The notes: a model not told the origin generated them from the sequence alone. A stretch of DNA of 30,045 nucleotides from Clostridiales bacterium (GCA_004556395.1 SFHK01000025.1:1-30045); one strand, 5' to 3'. Positions 1 through 9,194 are shown, counted from the first letter of the stretch. Program-made: numbers and translations.

Positions 1-2
1 GT

Positions 3-125
3 AAATTCGCGCTGTCGCTTATCAAGCGCTACAAAGCGCAGACAAATTCCAAACGTCCGTTGTCACAAATTATGCTGGATTGCCTGCTGGAACTTGACCC
101 TTTGTGTGCGGTCTTGGAAAGTTGA
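3..125 (+). CDS. possible 3' end of an upstream gene (partial)
   Basis: The third forward frame is open from the window edge to a TGA at 123-125 and gives a 40-residue tail of ordinary composition (begins KFALSLIKRY, ends LCAVLES). It stops 26 bp before the -35 box of the next gene, which is where a preceding gene would be expected to end. The residues match no family I recognise, and no start is visible because the window begins inside it. The stretch is less GC-rich than the genes that follow. It could equally be a chance open frame. Confidence 0.25.
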   Translation, partial: KFALSLIKRYKAQTNSKRPLSQIMLDCLLELDPLCAVLES

Positions 126-151
126 TTTCCGTGCTCCGTTTTGTGCAAACG

Positions 152-180
152 TTGACTGGATGAAGCTTCCATGGTATAAT
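152..180 (+). promoter_or_regulatory. sigma-A promoter of the NahK-like kinase gene
   Basis: TTGACT at 152-157 and TATAAT at 175-180 are separated by exactly 17 bp. The -10 box is preceded by TGG, an extended -10 element. Transcription would start near 187, so the ATG of the kinase must be the one at 239 rather than an upstream in-frame codon at 185. Confidence 0.85.
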
Positions 181-238
181 AAGCATGCTGCGCGCCGAAC
201 GAGCCGCAGCAGATCGTTCCCTGAGAGGATGGAGATTC

Positions 239-1369
239 ATGCTGTCACAGCTTTCCATGAACCCCGATATCGCCCGCAAGCTCCTGCAGGTGGGCGAAGC
301 CTTCCGAATTCCCGGCCCGTTCTTTTCCTATGAGGAAATCAAGGTGGGCAACGTAAATCACACCTACAAGGTGAATTACATACGAGACGACGGCACCGGC
401 ATGGCGAAGATCAAGTCCTATCTGGTGCAGCGCGTGAACACCTACGCGTTCCAGCACCCGGTCGAGCTGATGCAGAACATCGACCGCGTGACCGAATACA
501 TTCGCGAGAAGCACCCGGACTCCCTGTGCCTGCATTTCCACCACACGGAGAGCGGCGCGAACTACCTGATGGACGAGGACGGCTTCTGGCGCTTGAGCAA
601 CTACGTACCGTCCATCACGTTCGACACCTGCGACGACCTGGACGTCGTGCGCAGCGCGGGCGAAGCCTTCGGCGATTTCCAGACCATTCTTTCGGATTTC
701 GACCCCAGCCAGCTCTTCTACACGATTCCGGACTTCCACGACACCCGCAAGCGCTACGAAAAGCTGAAGGCGGACGCGGCGGCCGACCCGTGCGGACGCG
801 TGGCCGAGGTGCGCGCGGAGCTGGACTGGCTGCTGCGCGTCGAGGACGAAGCCTGCGCGCTGACCGACCGCTTTCGCGCCGGAGAGCTGCCGCTGCGCGT
901 GACGCACAACGACACGAAGATCAACAATGTGCTGTTTGACACGCAGACCCACAAGCCGCTGGTGGTCATCGATCTGGACACCGTCATGCCCGGCCTGATC
1001 GGCCACGACTTCGGCGACGCCATCCGCTTCGCGGCGAACTTCGTGGAAGAAGACTGTCCGGACGCGAGCAAGGCCGGCGTAAACCTGAACATCTACTGGG
1101 CGTTCGCCGAGGGCTTCCTGAAGTACACCGCGAGCACGCTCACCGAAGCCGAGGTTGAGACGCTCGGCACCAGCTGCTTCGCGCTGGCCTGCGAGCTGGC
1201 GACGCGCTTTCTGGACGATTACATCCTGGGCGACCGGTATTTCAAAATCAAGTACCCGACGCACAACCTCGTGCGCACGCGCTGCCAGATCGCGCTGGCC
1301 AAGGACATGCAGCGCAAAATGAACGCCATGAACGCCATCGTGCTGGACTGCTGGCGCAGAAACCGCTGA
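239..1369 (+). CDS. NahK-like sugar kinase, aminoglycoside phosphotransferase fold
   Basis: This 376-residue soluble protein belongs to the APH/choline-kinase fold family, closest in motifs to N-acetylhexosamine 1-kinase (NahK), which makes HexNAc-1-phosphate in the cytoplasm. The catalytic loop HNDTKINN begins at residue 223, with the catalytic Asp at 225. The metal-binding IDLDTVMPG follows at 244, and GHDFGDAIR lies just after it. The start at 239 has GGAG five bases upstream and lies downstream of the predicted transcript start. It faces the minus-strand glycosidase and transporter operon tail to tail, which suggests the same glycan-use locus, although the kinase has its own promoter. The sugar substrate cannot be read from the sequence. 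Related family members act on other sugars or are unassigned, so N-acetylhexosamine is an inference. Confidence 0.85.
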   Translation: MLSQLSMNPDIARKLLQVGEAFRIPGPFFSYEEIKVGNVNHTYKVNYIRDDGTGMAKIKSYLVQRVNTYAFQHPVELMQNIDRVTEYIREKHPDSLCLHFHHTESGANYLMDEDGFWRLSNYVPSITFDTCDDLDVVRSAGEAFGDFQTILSDFDPSQLFYTIPDFHDTRKRYEKLKADAAADPCGRVAEVRAELDWLLRVEDEACALTDRFRAGELPLRVTHNDTKINNVLFDTQTHKPLVVIDLDTVMPGLIGHDFGDAIRFAANFVEEDCPDASKAGVNLNIYWAFAEGFLKYTASTLTEAEVETLGTSCFALACELATRFLDDYILGDRYFKIKYPTHNLVRTRCQIALAKDMQRKMNAMNAIVLDCWRRNR

Positions 1370-1379
1370 AGAGGAATGG

Positions 1380-1412
1380 AAAAGCGAAGCCGAGGCAAAC
1401 GACTTCTCTTTT
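1380..1412 (+). terminator. candidate terminator after the kinase gene
   Basis: An A/G-rich arm at 1380-1389 pairs with a C/T-rich arm at 1403-1412 with one mismatch, and the second arm runs into a T-rich stretch. It lies 11 bp past the stop codon. A second, GC-rich inverted repeat at 1424-1450 could serve the converging operon. Both are weak. Confidence 0.4.
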
Positions 1413-1452
1413 TGTTTCAGGCAGCGCCGCACAAATAAGGGAGGCGGCGCCT

Positions 1453-3378
1453 TTACAGCCAGATGCTGAAATACCGCTCATCGTCCACGATTCGGTTCGC
1501 GGCGGACGCGTAGTCGCACATGCGCGTCGTTCGCTCGCCGTCCGACGTGGAGAGGGTTACGTCGAAGCGGCACTGGCAGCCTTCATCCTCCACCGGACGC
1601 AGGGTGCAGGCGCAGGGCTTTCCCGCGACGGACGGCGTTTCGAACATTTCCGCTTCGGTGTTGCCGTTCTTTTTGCTTCTCGCCAGCAGAATCGGCCCCA
1701 CGCGCAGCGTACAGCGCGCGTCCCAGATCATTTGGTCATAATGCATTTCGCCCAGCGCGCCGAAGGAATCCTCCGTGAGGTTGCACCAGCGGCGCGGCTT
1801 GTAGGCCGTTTCGGGCTGCACGCAGGCCGGCTTCCATTCCGTCAGAACCGGCGTGCGATCATACGCGATTTCCACCGTCGCCACGCTGTTCGGCAGAAGC
1901 TCTACCTCGAAATACTCACCCTCCCGCGGCGCGTATGCCGTTCCGTTCACGCGAACCTCGCTTTTATGGCTCCACGCGGGCACGCGGATGTGCGCCTTTT
2001 CCGCCCGCCTGCACTGGTGATCAATTCGCACAGTTGCGCGGCAGTCGCGCGCGTAGCTTCCGCGGATGGAAACCGCATCCTGCCCGTCTTCGTATCGCAG
2101 TTTCGCGTCAAAATCGCTGAAAAGATTGATATACAGCCCCGCTTCGCCGCGCATCACAGCCGCCTGCGCCGCGTTCATGAAGCCGCGGGGCAGGTTGTTC
2201 ACGCAGCAGTGGTTGTGCTCGAACCCGCACTGATGCGCGATCAGATGCCGGCCGTGACCGCGCACGCCGCGCGCGCCCCATTTTCCATCGTCGAAAACCG
2301 AAGCAAGGAACGGATTCAGATACGCCAGCTCGAACGAATCCATATACCGGCTCTCGCCCGTGAGCGTGAACAGCTCATAGCACAGCCGCATCCAGTGCAC
2401 CACGTCGCAGGGCTCGGTAATCGCGTTCATGTGCCCCGCCGCGTTGATGAACTGATCGTTGTAGCCGACGCTGAACAGCACGTTCAGCTCATATTTTTCC
2501 AGCAGCGCGTACATCGCCCTGCACGCTTCCAGATATTTCTCCGTGCCCGTCACGCGATAAAGCTCCAGAAGCCCGTCCAGACAGGACAGCATCTCATAGA
2601 CCTTCGCGCCCCACGGCTCGCCCGGATACCAGTCGCCCACCGGCTTTCCGGATAGCGCGTTGCGAATGAGATTGGGCGCGCGGCCGTCGTCGCGATCCCA
2701 GTTTTCCGCCGTCTCCACGCAGAGCTTCAGGTAGCGTTCGTCTCCCGTGAAGCGATACAGCACGAGCATCGGCTTGATGATCGACCCGCTGGGCATACCA
2801 TGGAACGTGCCGGTTTCGCCCAGCGTCAGATGCAGCCTGTCAAGCTGCGCAAGCAGATGATCCGCAAGCCTTCGGCAGCCGGTCAGAATTTTCTCATCTT
2901 CCAGCAGCTCGCAGCATTCCAGCAGACCCCACAGCGTGTACTTGCGACACCAGATGTTCCAGCACCAGTCGCACGCCCAGCCGACCTCCCGCTTCGTCAC
3001 CTCGGGATCATTGGGACGCACGAAGTCCTCATTCTGGTACGAACCGATATACCCGTCCGCCCGCTGACAGGACAGCACGCGATACGCGCTCTCCCGAAGC
3101 GTCTGCTTCAGCTGCGCGTTCCCGTTGTACCGGCACACGCGCGCCGCGCTGATCGCCAGCTTGCCCCAGAACTCGCCGCGCCAGTAGCCGACGCTCGTCG
3201 CGTCGTCCACCGGCTGGAAAAACGCGCTCTCCGCCTCGGCCAGCACCTCCCGCACGGCCGCGTCAGACAGCATGCGCTCCTCAAAAAACCGCTCGGCCAG
3301 CTCTCCGGCATAGCCCCCGATGTGCGTGTCCGCCGGCTCCGGCGGATGAACAACATTCGTTCTCCGATATGCCCGCAT
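1453..3378 (-). CDS. GH127/DUF1680-family glycoside hydrolase
   Basis: A 641-residue protein with no signal peptide, so probably cytoplasmic. It resembles the DUF1680/GH127 family, whose characterised members are beta-L-arabinofuranosidases using a zinc-bound cysteine. Visible family features are an alpha/alpha-barrel with WRGEFWGK near residue 66, the EPCDVVHWMRL segment near 330 and the Cys-Cys motif HCCVNNLPRG in the second half, where GH127 has the paired cysteines of its metal site. A beta-sandwich C-terminus follows. The start has AAGGAAGG upstream, and the gene begins 3 bp after the regulator's stop, so it is the last gene of the transporter operon. It would trim an imported oligosaccharide. 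Sugar specificity is not readable; related families (for example GH146) share much of the fold. Confidence 0.8.
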   Translation of the reverse strand: MRAYRRTNVVHPPEPADTHIGGYAGELAERFFEERMLSDAAVREVLAEAESAFFQPVDDATSVGYWRGEFWGKLAISAARVCRYNGNAQLKQTLRESAYRVLSCQRADGYIGSYQNEDFVRPNDPEVTKREVGWACDWCWNIWCRKYTLWGLLECCELLEDEKILTGCRRLADHLLAQLDRLHLTLGETGTFHGMPSGSIIKPMLVLYRFTGDERYLKLCVETAENWDRDDGRAPNLIRNALSGKPVGDWYPGEPWGAKVYEMLSCLDGLLELYRVTGTEKYLEACRAMYALLEKYELNVLFSVGYNDQFINAAGHMNAITEPCDVVHWMRLCYELFTLTGESRYMDSFELAYLNPFLASVFDDGKWGARGVRGHGRHLIAHQCGFEHNHCCVNNLPRGFMNAAQAAVMRGEAGLYINLFSDFDAKLRYEDGQDAVSIRGSYARDCRATVRIDHQCRRAEKAHIRVPAWSHKSEVRVNGTAYAPREGEYFEVELLPNSVATVEIAYDRTPVLTEWKPACVQPETAYKPRRWCNLTEDSFGALGEMHYDQMIWDARCTLRVGPILLARSKKNGNTEAEMFETPSVAGKPCACTLRPVEDEGCQCRFDVTLSTSDGERTTRMCDYASAANRIVDDERYFSIWL

Positions 3379-3381
3379 GGT

Positions 3382-5622
3382 CTACCCTTCCTTCCCCTGT
3401 GTTTTCCGCGCGCGGAACTCCGTCGGCGTAACGCCCTCCACCTGCTTGAAGCGCTTGCCAAAGGTCGAAGCGTCCAGATAGCCGACCCGCTCGACGATCT
3501 CCCGCACCGGTTCATCCGTATCCAGCAGCAGCTTTTTCGCGTAGTCGATGCGCAGCCGCGTGATGTATTCCCGGAATGGCACGCCCGCGCAGCGGCCGAA
3601 ATAGCGGCTGACGTAATAGCTCGACAGGCTGAAATGCTGCGCCATCGTCTCAAGACTGATGTCGGGCCGAGCAAAGTTCGCGTTCGCGTAGGCGATCATG
3701 TCCGCCCCCAGCCGCTTGTCGCTTTCACTGCGCATATGGTTGACGTGCCGGCACAGAAGCGCCGTAAGCCGCGCCAGATCCTGCAGCGACTGCCGAATGT
3801 CGCGCATGTGCAGCACGCTCTCGATTTCCTTCTCAAACGTCTTTCCGGAAAGCTCGCGTGCCTCCTGCACGATGGCAATGGCGATGTTCATCAGCTCGTA
3901 GCGCGTGAACAGATACGACCGCCCCTCCGCGGACAGCTCCGCGTGAATCTCCTCGAGCGTTTCCAGCGCCAGCGCTTCGTTCCCCTGCCGAATGTATTGC
4001 AGAAGCCGCAGGCGCTTTTCCTTCATGTCGTCGGCTACGCCGGAGGTATCCTCGCCCAGCGTATCGTCATAGCTGCGCACGCCACCGCGTTTTCGGAAGC
4101 GGAGCGACTCCATGGCGATCATCGCCTCGGTATACGAAGCCGCGATGCCGCCGAAATCATCGTACTCGCGCCCCACGCCCACGGCCGTCAGCTCCGAAAG
4201 CCCCGCAGCCGCCAGCTTCTGCGCCAGAATGCCCACCTGCTCGCCCGCATCCGCCTCGGCCGCCAGATTGAACACGAGCAAAATCACGTTTTCATATCCG
4301 CGCTCCAGCGGAAGCACGTTCAGCTCGCCCTCGCTTTCCACGCACATCTCCTGCGCGATTTGCAGGATGCTCTGGTGCGCGGTGGAAGTTGACGCGCTTT
4401 CCTCGCCCGCGAGCATGCCGACGGATGCGACCGCAAAGCCCGGCAGCGACAGGTCGATTCCGATTTCGCGCAGCTTCCGGCTACAAGCCTCCCCATCGAT
4501 ATGGCGGCTCAAAAACTGCTCCATCGCCGAATCCGCCATCATCGGCGTGTTCTGATCCATCAGCTGCTGAAGCTGGCGGTAGTTTTCGCGCGTCGCGATT
4601 ACGGACGTAAGTATGCCGTCCAGCTCGTTCTGCCCCGGCTCGACACCCATCGAGTCGGACAGCCTGCCGATGGGACGGTAGCTGCTCCACGCGCTCATCA
4701 GCGCGATTCCCAGCCCCAGCACAACCAGCATAAGACCAATCTGTAAAAGCAGCAGCTGCTGTTGCTGATCGCCGCTGGTCAGCATCTCCGTCGGCACGGC
4801 GCACAGATAGCGCCAGCCGTTCACGGACGAATCCCTGTAAAACACAAGCTCGTCCGCGCTGTCCAGCTTGCAGCGCTCATTTCCCTGCTCAAGCGGATAC
4901 CCGTCGCGCGCAAACGCGCCTTCTCCGCGGATCTCCGAGAAGATCGCGCGCCCCTTCTCGTCCAGCAGCGCTACGCGGCTGCCGCCGTCCATGTGCATCA
5001 GCTCGCCGAGCTGCGCTTGCAGGTCGTCGCACGGCACGTAGAAGAAGAGCGTGCTGAACGATTGCAGGCTGCTTTTTTGAATCGGAAAGAGGAACACAAG
5101 GCAATCCGTTCCTTCGATCGAAACGCGTTCCACCCGATTATAGACGCAATGGCGCAGCACGTCAAGCAGACTGGCCGCGTCTTCATCGGAAAGGCGGCAA
5201 CGCCGCTTCAAAAAGGCTTCCGTGCCCGTGAAGCCCTCGTGCGAATACACACCGTCCATCGGCTGATAGTAAATCTGAATATTCTGGCAAAGCTTGTTCG
5301 TGGCGTTGTGCGCACTGAGAAGCGTGGTCGCCTGAATGCGCAGATGAATATCGTTTTCCAGCGAATTAATGCGAAGACGGCTGTCCGCGCGCACGCGCAC
5401 GGCGATTTCCATCAGCTCCTTCACGCGCGCCTCCACCAGCTGCTGCGACTGCGCCAGCCGGTACTCGATCAGCTTCACCGCGTCCTTCTCCACAGAGCGC
5501 ACATGGAGGGTATAGAAGACCGCCTCCGCCGTGACCAGCGGCAGCAGCATAACGAGTATGAACTTGAATATATACTGCTTCTTCAGTGTGATTCCGCTCA
5601 TATATCGCTTCAGGCGCTTCAT
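3382..5622 (-). CDS. AraC-family regulator with membrane-bound extracellular sensor
   Basis: A 746-residue membrane regulator of the YesN/AraC type. Segment 1 (about residues 20-42) and segment 2 (about 289-312) bracket a roughly 245-residue extracellular sensor. Next come a linker and a central cytoplasmic region. The C-terminal 100 residues are an AraC DNA-binding domain with both helix-turn-helix units (ISLETMAQHF, then PVREIVERVGYLDASTFGKR). It presumably senses the sugar outside the cell and activates this operon directly, without a separate kinase. It lies between permease and glycosidase, 26 bp after the permease stop, with GGAGGGAATGT before its ATG, so it would be autoregulated. The ligand is unknown. 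Confidence 0.9.
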   Translation of the reverse strand: MKRLKRYMSGITLKKQYIFKFILVMLLPLVTAEAVFYTLHVRSVEKDAVKLIEYRLAQSQQLVEARVKELMEIAVRVRADSRLRINSLENDIHLRIQATTLLSAHNATNKLCQNIQIYYQPMDGVYSHEGFTGTEAFLKRRCRLSDEDAASLLDVLRHCVYNRVERVSIEGTDCLVFLFPIQKSSLQSFSTLFFYVPCDDLQAQLGELMHMDGGSRVALLDEKGRAIFSEIRGEGAFARDGYPLEQGNERCKLDSADELVFYRDSSVNGWRYLCAVPTEMLTSGDQQQQLLLLQIGLMLVVLGLGIALMSAWSSYRPIGRLSDSMGVEPGQNELDGILTSVIATRENYRQLQQLMDQNTPMMADSAMEQFLSRHIDGEACSRKLREIGIDLSLPGFAVASVGMLAGEESASTSTAHQSILQIAQEMCVESEGELNVLPLERGYENVILLVFNLAAEADAGEQVGILAQKLAAAGLSELTAVGVGREYDDFGGIAASYTEAMIAMESLRFRKRGGVRSYDDTLGEDTSGVADDMKEKRLRLLQYIRQGNEALALETLEEIHAELSAEGRSYLFTRYELMNIAIAIVQEARELSGKTFEKEIESVLHMRDIRQSLQDLARLTALLCRHVNHMRSESDKRLGADMIAYANANFARPDISLETMAQHFSLSSYYVSRYFGRCAGVPFREYITRLRIDYAKKLLLDTDEPVREIVERVGYLDASTFGKRFKQVEGVTPTEFRARKTQGKEG

Positions 5623-5648
5623 ACATTCCCTCCGGCGTTTTCTTCCCT

Positions 5649-6560
5649 TTATCCTTTCAACGAGCCAACCAGCATTCCCTTCATAAAATAGCGCTGCAGG
5701 AACGGATAAATGATCAGAACCGGCACCGATGCCACGATGATCACCGCGTATTTCATCGTCTCCGCGCGGTTGATCATCTCCGAAAGCGCCGCCGAGCCCT
5801 CCGCCATTGCTTCGGACGCGTTGCCTGCCATGTTCAGCGTACCCTCGGTGTTGATCAGCAGAATCTCGCGCAGCACCTGCTGCAGGGGATACATGCTGCG
5901 GTCGGACAGGTAAATCAGCGCGTCAAAGAACTGGTTCCAGTGCCCCACGCCGTAGAACAGCGCCATCGTCGCCAGCATCGGCACCGAAAGCGGCAGAACG
6001 ATCGAGCGAAACACGCGCATGTCATCGCAGCCGTCGATCATGGCGGCCTGCAGAAGCTCCTCCGGAATGTTCTTCTGGTAGTAATTGCGCACGAGCACCA
6101 GATTGTAGGCCGAAACCGCGCCGGGAAGAATCATTGCCCAGAACGTATTGCGCATGCCGAGATCGCTCACCAGCATATACGTCGGAATCAGACCGCCGCC
6201 AAAGAACATCGTAAACGTGATCAGCAGCATGCACGCGCGCATGCCCGGCAGGCGGCTTTTTGAAAGCGCATACGCGCCCGTGAACGTGAACAGCAGGTTG
6301 ATCGACGTGCCCAGCAGCGTAATGATGATGGTGTTTTTGTAGCCGTTCCAGATGTCCTTATATTCCAGCACGTACCTGTAGCTGTCAAACGTCAGCCCCG
6401 CCGGAAGCAGAATCACGTTGCCGGAATTGATTTCGATGTAATTGGAGACGCTGGCAATCACCACAAAATACAGCGGATAGGCGATCAGAAGCGTAAGCAG
6501 CGTCAAAAGCGCGCCGTTGACGATCGAAAAAACGCGGTCGCCCTTTGTATCCCGAATCAT
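5649..6560 (-). CDS. CUT1 sugar ABC transporter permease (LplC/YtcP type)
   Basis: A 303-residue inner-membrane permease with about six membrane segments. The binding-protein-dependent permease signature is visible as EELLQAAMIDGCDDMRVFRSIVLPLSVP in the central cytoplasmic loop, where it would contact the ATPase. The C-terminus (QRYFMKGMLVGSLKG) is typical of the LplC/YtcP group of carbohydrate importers. It follows its partner permease by 15 bp. GGAAGGAAT precedes the ATG. No ATP-binding gene is present in this operon, so a shared MsmX-like ATPase encoded elsewhere is expected, as is common for this group. Confidence 0.92.
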   Translation of the reverse strand: MIRDTKGDRVFSIVNGALLTLLTLLIAYPLYFVVIASVSNYIEINSGNVILLPAGLTFDSYRYVLEYKDIWNGYKNTIIITLLGTSINLLFTFTGAYALSKSRLPGMRACMLLITFTMFFGGGLIPTYMLVSDLGMRNTFWAMILPGAVSAYNLVLVRNYYQKNIPEELLQAAMIDGCDDMRVFRSIVLPLSVPMLATMALFYGVGHWNQFFDALIYLSDRSMYPLQQVLREILLINTEGTLNMAGNASEAMAEGSAALSEMINRAETMKYAVIIVASVPVLIIYPFLQRYFMKGMLVGSLKG

Positions 6561-6575
6561 ATTCCTTCCCCCTCC

Positions 6576-7502
6576 CTACCACAGGCTGGTTTCGCTCAGC
6601 CGGCGGGACAGCGTGTTGACAAGGACGAGCATGATGAACTGCACCACGGAATTGAACAGTCCGATCGCGGTAGACTGGCTGAACTGCGCGCCGGTAATGC
6701 CGATGCGGTAGGTATAGGTGGAAATAACCTCCGACCGTTCGAGCACGGCGTCGTTGCTGAGCAGGAACACCTTCTCAAAGCCGACGTTCAGGAGCGAGCC
6801 CGTCTGCAGAATCAGCATCACGATAATCGTGGGCAGGATGCAGGGAATGTTGATGTTGATCACCCGCTGAAGCCGCGAAGCGCCGTCGATCATGGCGGAT
6901 TCGTGCAGCGCGGGGTCTACGGCGGCCAGCGCCGCCACATAGATGATGGCGTTCCAGCCCATGTTCTGCCAGACGCCGGAAATGACGTAAATCGGAACGA
7001 AGCAGCTTGGCCGCATCATGAAGTTGACGGCCGTGCCTCCGAAAAGCTCGATGAACTTATTGATGATGCCGTAGGTCGGCGAGGTGAAAATCGTCACCAT
7101 GGCGGCGACCACCACGGTGGAGATGAAGTGCGGCGCATAGGTGACCGTCTGCACGGTCTTCTTCCAGAAGCCGCCGCGCATCTCGTTCAGCATCAGCGCG
7201 AACAGCACCGGCAGCGGAAAGCCAACGATCAGCGACGTCAGCGAAATGGTCAGCGTGTTGGAAAGCACCTGATAAAAGTACGGCCGGGCCAGAACGCGCT
7301 CGAAATACTTCAGTCCCACCCACGCGCTGTTCCATATGCCCAGACCGGTGTTGTAATTTCGAAAGGCCATCTGCAGGCCATACATGGGCGCATACTTGAA
7401 AAGCAGAAAATAGGTCAGCGTCGGCAGAAGAAGCAGATAAATCTGATAATGCCGGCACATGAGCGCCAGCCTGCCTTCGCGCTTCGCGGTTTGTAATCTC
7501 AT
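6576..7502 (-). CDS. CUT1 sugar ABC transporter permease (LplB type)
   Basis: A 308-residue permease, partner of the following gene. It has about six membrane segments, an LplB-like N-terminus (LLLLPTLTYFLLFKYAPMYG) and the EAA-type loop HESAMIDGASRLQRVININIP. I place the start at 7502 because a perfect AGGAGG sits five bases upstream. An open frame extends back to 7577 but crosses the intergenic hairpin and has no ribosome site. Together with the binding protein and second permease it forms the membrane channel of an oligosaccharide importer. Confidence 0.92.
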   Translation of the reverse strand: MRLQTAKREGRLALMCRHYQIYLLLLPTLTYFLLFKYAPMYGLQMAFRNYNTGLGIWNSAWVGLKYFERVLARPYFYQVLSNTLTISLTSLIVGFPLPVLFALMLNEMRGGFWKKTVQTVTYAPHFISTVVVAAMVTIFTSPTYGIINKFIELFGGTAVNFMMRPSCFVPIYVISGVWQNMGWNAIIYVAALAAVDPALHESAMIDGASRLQRVININIPCILPTIIVMLILQTGSLLNVGFEKVFLLSNDAVLERSEVISTYTYRIGITGAQFSQSTAIGLFNSVVQFIMLVLVNTLSRRLSETSLW

Positions 7503-7537
7503 GTCTTCCTCCTGTGGGCTCTGCCGCCGACCGGGAA

Positions 7538-7567
7538 CAGGCGCCCCGCCCCGCGGCGGGACGCCTG
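7538..7567 (-). promoter_or_regulatory. intergenic stem-loop between binding-protein and permease genes
   Basis: On the minus strand CAGGCGTCCCGCC pairs with GGCGGGGCGCCTG around a GCGG loop: 13 pairs with a single G-T wobble. It lies 10 bp past the binding-protein stop and has no T-run after it. This is the layout of a transcript-stabilising or processing hairpin that lets a binding protein be made in excess over its permeases. Partial termination is also possible. Confidence 0.7.
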
Positions 7568-7577
7568 AAAATGGCAT

Positions 7578-9194
7578 TTATTCCAGATTGTTGGCGATTT
7601 CCAGATAGCGCTCGTACGCGCCCTGGTTGATTCGGATGTAATCCTCCACGCCGATGGACTTGAGATGTGCCTGGAATTCGTCCCAGCCCTCGTCAATGTC
7701 CACCTCGCCCACGACGAACTTGACCTCCATCTGGTCGACATACGTCTTCAGCTCGGTGCTGATCAGCGCCAGCTCGTCCGCTTCTTCCTGCGTCAGCGAA
7801 TATTCCTGCGGGAAGCACGGCACGGTGTACTGCCATGTGTCGGCGTAAATCGCGCGCAGGTGCGTGTCGGTGTCGCTCATCACTTCGTTCATCCATGTTT
7901 CCGAATAGCCCAGTCCACCGCGCAGCGCCATCGGAGCCACCGCGCCGATGCGCCAGTAGTACACGCCGGAATACTCCTCAGGCACCTCGAAGGCGTACTT
8001 CGTCTGGGTGTCGTCAATGTAGTACCAGCCGCCCTTGCCGTCCCAGTCGCCCTTGATTTCGCTGCCGAGCTGCGGGCCGCGGATGATCTGCGCCCACTCC
8101 TCGGTGTACAGGTAGTCCAACAGGCGGGCAGTCACCTCGCGGTACTGGTTCGCCTTGGTAACATAGAGGTTCGCGCCGTACATCTCGTTGAAGTACTGCC
8201 TGGGCTCTCCGCCCTCCGGCGCGATGGGGCCGAAGGCGACGTACTGCTCATACTTCTCCGGGTCGGTTCCGGCCAGCACGAACGGCGCGTCGGTGCGGCA
8301 TGCGCCGATCTGCATGTTCGCGCCCTTGGCGAGGAACTGCGTGGAGGACTGCGTGTAGATTTCGTTGTCCAGCAGCTTCTCCGCGTACAGATAGTGCATG
8401 CGCTCGAGATAGGTCTTGTACAGGTCGCTGGTCATCAGGTATTCCATGCTGCCGTCCTCGCCCTCGTACCAGTCGGAGCGCGTGCCGGCGCTGTTATTGG
8501 AGATGCCCAGCGTTTCCGTCACGAATACCTGCGCAGCCGTGGAAATCGCGCCGGACAGCGGAATTTCGTCGTTCTCGCCGTTGCCGTTGGGGTCCTTGTC
8601 GCGGAACGCGGTGAGTACGGCGACCAGCTCGTCCCAATTCGTGGGCATCTTCATTTCCACCGCGTCCAGCCACTTCTGGTTGATGACCACGCGCGCGCCG
8701 GGCAGCGCCTTCTTGCCCTCGGACGCCTGTCCGATGAAGCCGATCATGTTGCCCTGTGCGTCGTACAGCTTCGCGCGCTCAATCGGCTGGAAGCGCTTGA
8801 GGAATTCGCTGTAGTTGGGCATCAGCGGCAGCATGTCATTCATGCTGGTCAGCTGACCGGAGGTGAAATACAGCGACCGCTCGTCGGTGGTAAAGCTGCC
8901 AATGATCAGATCCGGCAGCTCGTTGGACGCGAACATCAGAGACTTGCGCTCGTTCCAGACGGAATTGTCCACGCGCTCAACCTCAAGGCGAACGCCGGTT
9001 TCCTCCTGCAGGCGCACCAGCGCCCACATGTCGGTGTGCGTGTTGGCCGTGTTGGCTTCGGCGATGACGAGCTTCAGGGAAATCGTCTCGTCCGTGATCG
9101 GATAGCCCTCCAGATTCACGTCGGCCAGCGCGGGCACGACGCAGACCAGCATCAGAATGCAGGCCAGAGTCAGCGTAAGCAGCGATTTCTTCAT
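7578..9194 (-). CDS. extracellular sugar-binding protein (LipO/YtcQ type)
   Basis: A 538-residue family 1 solute-binding protein, first gene of the importer operon. The N-terminus is a signal peptide (MKKSLLTLTLACILMLVCVV, then PALA and probable cleavage before DVNLEG). The body shows family features such as VVINQKWLDAVEMKMPTNWD and the acidic DKDPNGNGENDEIPL stretch. Start at 9194: GGGGAGG lies seven bases upstream, and the signal peptide begins exactly there. An in-frame extension to 9299 lacks a ribosome site and would reach past the promoter. Gram-positive binding proteins are usually lipoproteins. The one Cys near the end of the hydrophobic core does not fit a standard lipobox (Val at -1), so anchoring is uncertain. 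Confidence 0.9.
   Translation of the reverse strand: MKKSLLTLTLACILMLVCVVPALADVNLEGYPITDETISLKLVIAEANTANTHTDMWALVRLQEETGVRLEVERVDNSVWNERKSLMFASNELPDLIIGSFTTDERSLYFTSGQLTSMNDMLPLMPNYSEFLKRFQPIERAKLYDAQGNMIGFIGQASEGKKALPGARVVINQKWLDAVEMKMPTNWDELVAVLTAFRDKDPNGNGENDEIPLSGAISTAAQVFVTETLGISNNSAGTRSDWYEGEDGSMEYLMTSDLYKTYLERMHYLYAEKLLDNEIYTQSSTQFLAKGANMQIGACRTDAPFVLAGTDPEKYEQYVAFGPIAPEGGEPRQYFNEMYGANLYVTKANQYREVTARLLDYLYTEEWAQIIRGPQLGSEIKGDWDGKGGWYYIDDTQTKYAFEVPEEYSGVYYWRIGAVAPMALRGGLGYSETWMNEVMSDTDTHLRAIYADTWQYTVPCFPQEYSLTQEEADELALISTELKTYVDQMEVKFVVGEVDIDEGWDEFQAHLKSIGVEDYIRINQGAYERYLEIANNLE

Noticed and set aside
245..1432. 395-residue minus-strand frame opposite the NahK-like kinase
   Set aside because: The plus strand has the promoter, ribosome site and catalytic motifs; the minus frame has none.
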